This document shows, one piece after another, positions 23,464 to 33,610 of a DNA stretch of 64,000 bases. The notes below the pieces were generated by a model, which was not told the DNA's origin, ran no database searches, and saw only the letters and a program-made list of their open reading frames with translations. A program made the position numbers and the translations under genes. Position 1 is the stretch's first letter; each line of letters begins with the position of its first letter. Source of the DNA: Chimonanthus salicifolius (Eukaryota; Streptophyta; Magnoliopsida; Laurales; Calycanthaceae). Location: positions 12,801,542 to 12,865,541 of the forward strand of contig CM023534.1 in assembly GCA_013350335.1 (NCBI GenBank). The letters are read 5' to 3'.

Positions 23464-23597
23464 GAATTTAGGAAGTGTTTTTTTTGAATCTGTTATTGCC
23501 ACCTTTTGGTTGTTGGGATGCATTCTTTATGGGTCATGATCCTTTTAATTAGTTTTCAACATAAGGTGCATTCATTTAAAGAAATGTCACATTCTGT

Positions 23598-24229
23598 TCT
23601 AGAGTTTGACATAAGGGTGCAAGTCAAGTAGGGAGGGTAAGATATCTATGATCCCAATTCAATCCAACTTTTCAAACCTATACCCCACCTTATTTGGACT
23701 ATCTGACTTTTAAGAACTGATCCAACTCATGAAAAATACCCAAGAGCAGCAACGAGAGGCCGAGAACGGTGACGAGGCCAAGAGCGGCGATAAGAGTAAT
23801 AGGGACTAGAGAGAACTTTGTGAAAATGACACAAATGGTGGAAAGAGTGTGAGGCCAAAGAGGAAATCAAGAGATGAGAGCTATTGAGAGCGTGAGAGGT
23901 CGAGAGGGAATCGTCAAGGAATGAAAAGGGACAGAGTGAGAAACTGCATCGAATGAAGACTCGAAACAGTGAGAAATAAGCTAGGATTTTAGGGTTTCTT
24001 AAAAAAGGAATCGAGATTGTATATGGATCATGTGTAAAAAAATTGGGTCAGGTCTTGGATCTTGGATTTTGGCTTTATTGACCCTAACCGACTCAAAATT
24101 GTCATGGGTATTTAAAACTTAAAAGTGACCCATGTCTAGACCTAAAGTTTTTAAACTTTATCCAAATTATTTTTGGGTCTGATCCATGCGAGTCTTGAGA
24201 AAACTCAATCTCAACTTGCATCCCTAATT
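23598..24229. mobile_element. Possible hAT-type non-autonomous element
   Basis: Left end TAAGGGTGCAAGTC and right end CAACTTGCATCCCTA are inverted repeats. The flanks GTTTGACA and ATTTGAGA agree at 6 of 8 bases, a possible decayed duplication. The interior has GAGGCCGAGA / GAGGCCAAGAG purine-rich sequence and no gene. Confidence 0.5.
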
Positions 24230-25660
24230 TGAGAGAAACTGAAACTATGGGTAACAATTAAGGCAGCAGTTATGATATACGATGCAATCCACCCTATAAA
24301 GTAGCTCTTAAAAAAAAGGATTATAAATGCGAGAAATTGTAATTTTTGATGAATTATGCATATGACCATATAAACTATTATTTTAATTTTATTTAATTCG
24401 AGATTGAGCCATGAATTTATTTATTTTTTATTTTGTTAATCTGTTTTCTCTTGTTAAAGAAGATTGTATATAAATAAAATTAAAAATATGAATGCTAAAG
24501 AAATAACCTTATATGAATTATACAAATCAAATAATTCTAATTTATTTTTATTAAACAATAAAAGTAGTCTCCTGAAACTAAGCATGCAAAAAACACGTGC
24601 ATTATACTAAATAATGAACTGAATAAATATGATACATAAAGAGATATTTTGAAAAATCTCAATAGAGCACCGAGTGGAAGAAAGCTCCATTGGTTATATG
24701 CTTTCGCATAAAATAGGGAATGGTAAAGAATTTGATGGATATATTTTTTTTAATTTACACGTGAGAAATTACGGGATATCCAACGTAAAGAATTTGATAG
24801 ATACTTATAGTACTGATAAATACATATCTAATCGATTGAAACAGGTACTATCATATCGTTTGTGCCTAATGAACTTGGCCGATATGACCCATTTATCAGT
24901 CATATCAGCCGAGTCAGATTAGAAGTAACTTTTTAACTTTTGAAAAGTATTTTCATTTTTAATCACTTTTTCTTTTAGATTTATTTCTCTTTTTTTTTAA
25001 AATTTATTTTAAAATAATTTCATTTAAAAACTCGTTCGCTCAGGCAGAGTTGTTGGCATACAACAATATTTCCAATATGAGATTACATAAAACTGATTAA
25101 TAACATTAAATATTATATTTTTTTGTAAGATTTTCACATTAATTTTACGATACAAATTTAAGAATTTACAAATATCTCGATATTATCAATCACGGTTAAT
25201 ATCCCAAAAATGATATTTGTGACAATGAATAAGACTAGATGCAAAATGACTGGAATCGGTCTACTACAGTGAGACTCGGCTGAGTCCAATTGATATCGGG
25301 TGAACCCAGTTTGGATCAAGCAAATGAGGTGACTTGTTAGTTCAGAAGGCATTTAAAAACAGTGATTACATGGTTTAAACTACTTTAAAGCATGATTAAA
25401 TGTGTGTGAAAACGTGCCACCTGTGCATTTCCTCTCCTATTTCTATTTCTCTTGTTAATTAAATGCATGTGTGGAAAGTAGAAACATCCATGTCTAGAAA
25501 CATGGGACTCTGCATGATTAAATGAATCACTAAAGGCTTGTGTGGGACAATTTACCAAAAAATATATATATTTTTTAAGAAAACATGGGATAAAGTGAAA
25601 TTTCCACTTTACTCCTGTCGTTTTGTATGCAAATCTTAAATAGAGCACAGTGGTGTACTG
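24230..25660. other. No gene recognised
   Basis: AT-rich. A small TATCGGCC-like cluster (TTGGCCGATATGAC, CATATCAGCCGAG) lies near 24876-24911. Nothing coding is supportable. Confidence 0.4.
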
Positions 25661-25662
25661 AT

Positions 25663-26013
25663 AATTATAAGCGGTACACCTATAATTTCGAAATTAACTA
25701 TAATTTTAGTGGGTAGAACCCATCCATAGAGGTACACCTATAATTATGAGCAGTGTATGTATGAGCGGTGTACCTATAATTCTGACTGGTGCACCTATAA
25801 TTTCAAAATTAACTATAACTTTGGCGTGCAGAACTCATCCATAGCGGTGTACCTATAATTATGAGCGATGTACGTATGAACGGTGTACCTATAATTCTGA
25901 GCGGTGCATCTATAATTTTGAAATTAAGTAAATTTTGGCATGCAGAACCCATCTATAGCGGTGCACTTATAATTATGAGCGGTGTACCTATGAGCGGTGC
26001 ACCTATAATTTCG
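25663..26013. repeat. 115-bp tandem repeat (minisatellite), about three units
   Basis: Equivalent points AAATTAA fall at 25691, 25806 and 25921, giving a period of exactly 115 bp; the last unit is shortened by ~25 bp. Each unit contains sub-repeats of GCGGTGTACCTATAATT, so the array has two levels of repetition. It is not coding: open frames crossing it only echo the repeat. Confidence 0.9.
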
Positions 26014-26956
26014 TTTTTTAAAAGGTTAAGAAGGGTGAAGGGTAAAGTGAAATTTTCACATAAATTTTTTAAAATCCGTGTCTCCTAACAAAAATCACCC
26101 GTGTTAGGATGGGTGGCCTACATTTTCCCACCAATTTCTATCGTGGTAACTTAACAAATTCAGGTGATATTTTCAACTTTTTCTAAAAGAAATATAAATT
26201 AAATTTTTGATTGATTGAGAAATATTAATAATGATTATATTTACTTTGTTAGATAATTATTAAAATAATTTATTTTTTATAATATACTTGTACTTCAATC
26301 ATAATTTATTAATGATTATTTTAACTTCAAATTTTAATTTTTTAATGTATTTATTGTATGTTTTATTATTTTAAATATTATATTTTTGCAGGAATATTAA
26401 CATAGTATCATGTAAACATCTCAAAAATTGAAAATATTTTAATATTATCAGGAACCAATAATATTCTAAGAATGATATTGATGCGGACACCATGATGGCA
26501 CATGCGCATGGGGCAGTTGTATGTGTTTTTTATTTAGATTTAATTTTATTTGATTTTCAATAATGGTCAAATTTTAGGTCTAATACATTGTCTGATTGAC
26601 ATGAAATTGAATTCATTCCTAGTTGTTCGAATTGTGTAATCTCCAATTACTGGCATTCGTAACCGACCCAATGCAATTTGATTTTGGATGACTTTTTTAC
26701 CTATCAGTCGAACTCCAGTATATGACCCATCTTACAAAATTTTAATGATCTAATTAGGAGTTTTTCTTAAATTATATCATATAAGAAGTCCTCCTTCGGT
26801 CCCTCACAATCATGAAGAACCCATTCCATAATAACTTTGTTAAAATTTAGGAGAGTCCTTCAAATTATATCATACATGAAGTCCATTTAAAATATAACAA
26901 TTGACCAAATTTCAACGAAAAATAATCAAATTGTAGCTATTTGATCGTAGTGATCA
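26014..26956. other. No gene recognised
   Basis: AT-rich; no gene or bounded element visible. Confidence 0.4.
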
Positions 26957-26964
26957 AATATCAC

Positions 26965-27357
26965 TAGGGCTGCAACTCGAGTCGGACGGGTCGGATTATT
27001 TAAAACCCAATCCAACCCGAGTTGATATATATGAAATCCGATCCAACCCAACTCGAATTCTCAACCGGAATCTCACAACCCGACGTGACCCGAATTCTAA
27101 CCCGAATCAACTGAATTCTGACCCAACCCGCATTTTGAACCCATTTTAGACTAATTTAGGCGGGTCGAATCGGATTGTGTCGGATCATGTCGGGTTAACT
27201 TATAAAATCCTCAATCCAACCCGACCCAAATTTCATGCGGTCTTTTATCTTCTCAACCCGACCCGACCCGCTGACACGAATTCTCGACCTGACCCGCATG
27301 ATTTCTTAGGTCGGGTCATGCAGGTCGGGCCAAAACCCGACCCGAGTTGTAGCCCTA
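26965..27357. mobile_element. hAT-type MITE, GACCCG-rich
   Basis: Element of 393 bp starting TAGGGCTGCAACTCGAGTCG and ending GACCCGAGTTGTAGCCCTA, flanked by a perfect 8-bp duplication AATATCAC (26957-26964 and 27358-27365). The interior repeats AACCCGACCCG words. Sister of the element at 23088-23463. Confidence 0.9.
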
Positions 27358-27365
27358 AATATCAC

Positions 27366-27965
27366 CCCATCCTTGTTTTTTCAAGGACATCTGGTAATTT
27401 CGACCATTAAGATGAAGTGTCTCGAGTTTGTTTTTTCATCTGAAATGCTGTCTATAAGATGAGCTCAGTATAAGTTTTCAATCCCATTGAATATTATTAT
27501 TTCAAAGATTTATGATTATCTTTAAAAATAAGATATATTTAATGGTAAATTCTCCACTTAAAGCCATTCAAATCAACGTTAGAGAAACAGAGGAGAAACA
27601 AAGGATTTCTCCTATTTCAATTTGTCATGATCAAAAGACAGCCTTCCTTTCAATTGTACATGATGAAAGTGAAATTCTGGATACCTTAAGTTCGATGTGT
27701 TTGTCTATGGGTGGATAGTTTTCAGGAATTACCGAGAGAATGACAGCACTTTTACTTCACTAAGTGAAATATTTTTGTCATGTACATCAATTTTTTCTGC
27801 ACCTTCCATGCCCAACGTATTTATTCAAATGATTCTCACTCAACCTGTTCTCTTTCTGCTTCCTCTGCAACGAACAGAGAGAGAGAGAGAAATGAGGGAA
27901 ACCCATCTCTCCAGTCTCCTCTAATTTCAAGCTCTGGTGGGAGCTTGGAATTTAGGAGTGGAGAG
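27366..27965. other. Upstream region of the MATE pseudogene
   Basis: Non-coding. 27866-27890 has a short GAGA run (AGAGAGAGAGAG), as often found in plant leaders. The reading frame of exon 1 stays open upstream to 27780, but homology to the family starts after 27966. Confidence 0.4.
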
Positions 27966-28228
27966 ATGTGGGCAGGAAGAGGCAGAAAGAGAGAGGTGAT
28001 GGAGGAGGTGAAGAAGCAGATGTGGCTGGCAGGGCCTTTGATATCGGTTGGCCTTCTGCAATATTTTCTGAGAGTGATCTCAGTCATGTTTGTAGGCCAT
28101 CTTGGAGAGCTTGCTCTTTCCGGTGCTTCCATGGCCTACTTCTATTGCAAATGTGACTGGTTTAGCTTCCTCGTATGTTGCTTGCTTTCTATTTTTGTCT
28201 TCGATATCAAATGCCTGGTGGGGGGAGA

Positions 28229-28569
28229 TTGCAGTGGGGTAGCAAATGAGTTCCACATTGATTGTGAAGAGGGGGATTTAGGAGTTGGACTTGGGTGATT
28301 GGGTCACTCCACCTAATAGGCTAGTCTTTCCAGCTGGATACTCTTTCTAACAAATGGTATTAGAGTCATATCTCTAAACCAACACATGTGGACTCAAGAG
28401 ATCCCTTAGCCGGACGGGATGGCCTGCAACGTTTTACCCGCCGTATAGCCTCTTTCGAGGGGGAACTTGTTGGGGCAGCAAACGAGTCCCAAATTGATCA
28501 TGAAGGAGACGATTTAGGGACTTATAAAGAACTAAACTAGTCTTTTGGACTAGATACACAGTCCTAACA
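28229..28569 (+). mobile_element. TRIM family 1 in intron 1 of the MATE pseudogene
   Basis: The left LTR (~28229-28352) ends TTTCTAACA, followed by primer site TGGTATTAGAG at 28355. A ~100-bp internal region ends in TTTCGAGGGGGAA, and the right LTR (28468-28569) runs TGTTGGGGCAGC to AGTCCTAACA. It lies in transcription sense, entirely inside the intron. Confidence 0.8.
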
Positions 28570-29510
28570 CCATAGAGCTACTACACTTCCGTTTCCAATT
28601 GATGAAAACCTAGAACTGCCCCAATTCGAAGCTTTTGGCACTCTTTTCAATTCTCCTTTGGCCCCCATTTGGTTTTGGATTTCAAATTTTGACAATCAAG
28701 TGAAAAAATTCCAATTTTCATAAATATAAATGGTTAGAAATAGCAATAACCATAATTTTTTGAGATTGCAATTACTGTTGGCACTCATATCCTCTATGCC
28801 ATTCTAACTATCATCGTACTGCTTGATAATGAGCAGATGGAAATGGGATGCGCATTGGATACTTTATGTGGACAGGCCTATGGAGCAAAACAATATCATA
28901 TGCTTGGTATACACATGCAGAGAGCTATTTTAGTAATTGGAGTAGCAAACATTCCCATTGCTTTCATTTGGGCCTACACCGGCTGCATTCTTGTATTCTT
29001 CGGACAGGATCCGGCCATATCGATGGAAGCTGGACTATATTCCCGTTGGATGATCCCCGGGCTTTTCGCCTATGGGCCTCTGCAATGCCATGTCAAATTC
29101 CTACAAACCCAAAACAATGTCTTCCCAATGTTGCTAACAGCTTGTGTCACAGTTTTATTCCACATCTTCGCATGTTGGATTTTGGTGTTCAAAGCCCAGC
29201 TAAGTGAAAAGGGTGCCGCTTTGGCGATTTCTCTCTCTTATTGGATCAATTTGTTGATGTTGGTGGTTTATGTTAAGCTCTCTCCTTCCTGCAAGAAAAC
29301 ATGGACTGGTTTGTCAAAGGAGGCCTTGCATGATGTAAGCTTTCTAAGACTTGCAATTCCGTCGTCGCTTAAGGTATGGTAAGTCCAATTCTCGTCACAG
29401 CAAAACAAAGAAAAAGACTGTTTGCAATGAACATAACAACTGTGTGTGATGCAACTGAGAGACATGAGAGAAACATGTACACCTTAAAAGATTGAAATAT
29501 AGGTGAACCT

Positions 29511-29853
29511 TGTTGGGGTGCGAACGTGAGTCCACATCAGTTATGAGGAGGAAAGTATATAGACTCATAAGGGACTAGGTGACTCCACCTATCAGTCTAG
29601 TCTTTTGGGCTGGAAGCCCAGGCCTAACAATGGTATCATAGTTAGGGCCCAAGCCACACCATGTGGACTTAGGAATCCCCTGGGATAGTTGGCGACATTC
29701 TGTCCGTCGGAGAGCCTCATTCAAGGGGGGATTGTTGGGGTGCAAATGGAGAGTCCTATATTGGCTGTGAGAGGGGAAATCTAAGGACTTATAAGGGATT
29801 GAATCAATCCATCTATCAAACTAGTCTTTTGGGTTGGAAACTGAGTCCTAACA
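29511..29853 (+). mobile_element. TRIM family 1 in intron 2 of the MATE pseudogene
   Basis: The best-preserved copy. Left LTR 29511-29629 and right LTR 29733-29853 both run TGTTGGGGTGC to CCTAACA. Primer site TGGTATCATAG at 29631, purine tract TTCAAGGGGGGAT before the right LTR. The flanking 5-mers AACCT and AATCT agree at 4 of 5 bases, a plausible target duplication with one change. Confidence 0.85.
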
Positions 29854-31723
29854 AATCTTATTTAGAGTTTGGTGTATAAGTAACATGATCAATCACAACA
29901 TGGGCTTGGGCTTTGGGCTAACATCATTCTAAAGCATACTATGCTAAACATCATCGAAGTTAATTTCTAGCTCTAGATTATTAAATCTGACACTCAGTAC
30001 CTTGTTTGTATCTTTATTTCTCGAAACAGCTTGGAGATATGGTCGTATGAGATTGTGGTTCTGCTCTCCGGTCGTCTTCCTAATCCGAAGCTGGAAACTT
30101 CGGTGCTTTCGATCAGGTTACGGTCACTTAGATGTATTTTTTTGGTAATATTTTTGAGTAATGATGGCGAGTAATCTACTATTTATTTTAAATCAATAGT
30201 ATGCGTCTCTTGAATGTGGATTGTTGATCGTTTTTCTTGATAATCATCCAATTGGTACTTACCAATCAGATGATTAAGAATGCCCAATCAAATTGGTTTC
30301 CAGTCCATGCTTCACCCAAATGGAGCATGCCATTTTATCTGGTCTTGGTTATCAATCTGCAGATCTCCCTTCACTTTCAAACCATTAAAATAATGGAGCC
30401 TACTCAAAGATAATTGAATAAAAAGAACTATCAAAAGCCCAGATAAAATAAGACACAATGCTACTTAAATTCTTCTGTATACTCAAAATTATCATAAGAT
30501 TATTAATTTTTGTTCAGTGATTTGATACGGACATCTTTGGACGTGATCAAAATTTTAATTTATCCGACCCAGTCTACATCATGATTACTAACAAATGTCC
30601 ATTTTCTCAGCTTCAACACAACTAGTATGGTCTACATGATCCCATTTGCCCTTGGACGTGCTGTAAGGTAACATGATTTGAATACAGATGTATTTTCTAC
30701 CTGATTTGAAAGCTCTATTCCAGACAACAATCATTTGCATCTAATACAGGCCGTGGATCAGTTTTCTTCAGATTTTCATTTCTTTGATGTAGAATTAGTA
30801 GAACATTATAGTGTTCAGTGTTCCACTTTGCAGTACAAGAGTATCGAATGAATTGGGTGCCGGATGACCGCAGGCCATAGGAATCGTAGTGGCGCTAACC
30901 ATGATTATGGGGCGTAGAATTTGGGGCTATGCATATAGCAGTGAAGGAAAAGTGGTGAAATCCAATGTAGCATCATGGATGGAATCCAATGTGTTCTCTC
31001 GGGTTTGAACTGCTTCTGCATAAGATTTACTTCAGAAATCAGATACCAATAATTTTTATTGTTTCTTGAATATTTAGGAACTGTTAGAGGATGTGGTTGG
31101 CAGAAGATTGGACCTTTGGTGAATCTTGGAGCTTTCTACCTTGTGGTCATTCCTTGTACAGTTCTCTTGGCTTTTGTCTTCCATCGTGGAGGAAAGGTGG
31201 CATTATTACTCTCATTTTTATGATCAATACTGTTTTCTTTTTTCTTGAAAACTCTTTAAGTACAGCTTTTGCCTGCGAAAATGATCCACTTGCACTTTTA
31301 CTGGTTCACGTTGGCAATGTGATCCACATACCCGTTTCAATTCTCACATGCAATTGTGATTGTTCTGAAACACTTATTACAGCTCGAGGTGGCAATGGGT
31401 CAGCTGAGTTGAGCAATGACTTGTTAAATTTGATCCTTCGATCTGAATCTTTCTATCATAAAATTAATTCAGCTTGGTTTACCCTTGCTTACTAGATGTG
31501 TCAATGTACTCAACAAATCCTTGTTTTTCGGGTCAGCTAAGGATCAGATTGGCTATCCGTTCACAAATTACCACATTAAGTCAGCTTCTGATTAGTTTTG
31601 ATCAACCTGTTTATTTTAAGCTCCTTTAACTTGAACCTACCCATTTACTAAGTCTATTTTGGTTATATAAATGTTTATTAATGGGTTGATATATTCAACA
31701 TGGACCACCCTTTTAAATTAGGC

Positions 31724-31842
31724 TGTTGTGGAATTGGTGGATAGGATAAAAAATTGTCAACAGTTCGGACCCAAATCCTTTATAAACCCCTAGATCTCTT
31801 TTTACATTTTCAATATGGAATTCATCTGCAACAGCCTCAACA
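31724..31842 (-). mobile_element. Solo LTR of TRIM family 1 in intron 6 of the MATE pseudogene
   Basis: Reverse-oriented 119-bp copy: minus-strand start TGTTGAGGCTGTTGC, then a body with the family's GAGATCTAGGGG and TTTATAAAGG words, and a degenerate end. No second LTR, primer site or polypurine tract adjoins it, so it is best read as a solo LTR. Confidence 0.6.
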
Positions 31843-32220
31843 AGTTCACATTTGTCTCTGCTAAAGAAAAAAAAAAATACGATAGATGTTCATGTATTGT
31901 GTTGCTGCTAACAGGGGCTGTGGATTGGGATCACATGTGGGGTTCTTTCACAAATGCTTTTGCTTCTAATCATAACAATTTGCACTAATTGGGAGCAGCA
32001 GGCTGGTGATTTCTTACAGGTTAAAGTACTATGTCATTTAACGAAGCTTAGACAACCATTGCAGAAAGTGTGATCTTACTTCAATTTCAGTCCTACTCTG
32101 TATCTTCACTTGCAAGTTAACTCACCTCTGCTTTAGCTTCCTTTTTTGCCCTTTTTCAGGCAAGAAAAAGCAAGAGTTAACGTACACAGTTCTAGTATTC
32201 CAGTGGACATGGCATCCTGA

Positions 32221-33610
32221 AACCCTATCGTGATTAAGGTTTAGATTGCACTTGGATGTAACACAATTCTTAAGTGTTAATCTTCAAGTAAGACGGATGA
32301 TTTGGAGGGTATTATATTTACTCACTAAATTCTTAAAGGTCTACCTCTCCTTCTAGTGCCAATTTTCTATAAATACAACAATTTAACTCTATGCATTGAA
32401 ACTATATCTTGATTTCTACTAACATAACCAAATCACTTCAAATAATTAACATCTTAAGTGTATTAATTAAGTCACCACAACTCATGGCTCAATTACGATC
32501 CAATCCATGTACCGACCAAATAAAAAAAAAAAGGAGCAAAGCAAATACCAGCTCATTTTTTAACACCCTTCTCAAATTTCAAATGAAAAGAATATTGGGT
32601 TTGCAATGTTGATACCACTTTTTAGAAAAGAAAACATATTATATCAAATAACAAAAATATCATACAATTTGTATCCTATTTTATCCTCTACATAGACATT
32701 GGAATTAAATGCATTTTTGTTATTCAATAAAATATTTTATATCTTTTTTAGAGTGATATTTAAATTATGAGCTGTAAGTGGAATTTGATGCCATTATTTT
32801 ACAATAAAATCATGCAAAGAAATATGTTGAGTTAGGCTAGTGAGACTTCGACGAAACTTTGTAATGAGATTTATCGTAAAATGGATCATGAGTCACACGT
32901 ACTTAAGTTCACTTGATAGATAATTACATAAACATAAAGTATATAAAATTTTACTATCAATTGATAATCTAAATCATATGACATTTTTTTTCCCTGATGA
33001 CTAGGGCTGCAACTCAGGTCGGGCAGGTTTAATCTCATTAGAGAGTCTCAATAGAAAATCTGAGAGTTTTTGAAATACATATCAGCAACATGCACCATAA
33101 AACCTTGATTTCCATTTTCGAGGTGACTTTACATGCATTGCAGCCCTTCACTTGCATGACAAGTGGAGAAGGGTCATATGTTCTCTGAGAAAAGGGATTA
33201 AATTAGGATTCTCCAGAAATTGAACAAATCAACAAGGAATCCACGCAGTAACCTCAGATTTTTCATGAACTCAGCCACCAAAGATATTGGTTTGTCTACA
33301 ACATAGATTATAGACCATAAGCCCGGCTTTGTTCGAGTATAAGGAGAATGAGCCCCCCCCAAAATAAAATCACTGCAACCAATAAGAAATTCAGAAATTC
33401 ACAATCGACAATAAATCACCTCGAAAGAAACACTATCATGCATTTCCACTGGCGCAAAGTTCTGCAATAACATCAAAGAAATCAACCAACTCAAATTTAG
33501 TCCCAGAGATGCGTTCTGAACCTTGCATTGGACTTGTATCTGCATCCATGAATGCAGTAGTTCCTCCTCTATGCAGAGAAGTTGACATGTTGAGAGCAAG
33601 AGTCTCCAAT
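32221..33610. other. Intergenic between convergent MATE pseudogene and ASF1
   Basis: AT-rich. 33001-33040 matches a hAT-MITE left end (TAGGGCTGCAACTCAGGTCG) and GCATTGCAGCCC occurs at ~33135, so a truncated copy may lie at 33001-33150. The part next to 33610 is the probable ASF1 3' untranslated region. Confidence 0.4.

Larger units (their letters stand above)
27966..32220 (+). pseudogene. MATE efflux transporter (DTX-type), decayed
   Basis: Family: plant multidrug and toxic compound extrusion proteins, membrane antiporters of about 480 residues. Reconstructed exons: 27966-28172, 28837-29378, 30030-30116, 30611-30667, ~30835-31010, 31078-31196, 31915-32001, 32160-32220. Recognisable blocks: MEEVKKQMWLAGPLISVGLL, VGHLGELALSGASMA, ALDTLCGQAYGAKQYHMLG, SYEIVVLLSGRLPNPKLETS, RVSNELGAG, RGCGWQKIGPLVNLGAFYLV, SSSIPVDMAS. 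Defects: a +1/-1 indel pair in exon 1 (28137 and ~28160); Met replaced by Lys in exon 2; in-frame TGA at 30865-30867 where the family has Arg (CGA to TGA would do it); loss of about ten codons with a frame change near 30980; a GC where exon 7's donor GT is expected (32002); and an extra A in the run at ~32165 that shifts the last exon. Introns hold TRIM elements. A working product is very unlikely. Convergent with ASF1. Confidence 0.9.

Noticed and set aside
25663..26013. CRISPR-like array
   Set aside because: The repeats are contiguous 115-bp units with internal sub-repeats, not short repeats separated by unique spacers, and the genome is a plant's.
28205..28228. Purine tract before the TRIM in MATE intron 1 that might imply a third LTR upstream
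   Set aside because: Only about 12 bp resemble the family's polypurine tract and nothing further upstream matches the TRIM interior; chance cannot be excluded.
31091..31495. 134-codon open frame in the MATE locus
   Set aside because: It reads exon 6 in the wrong frame and runs into the following intron.
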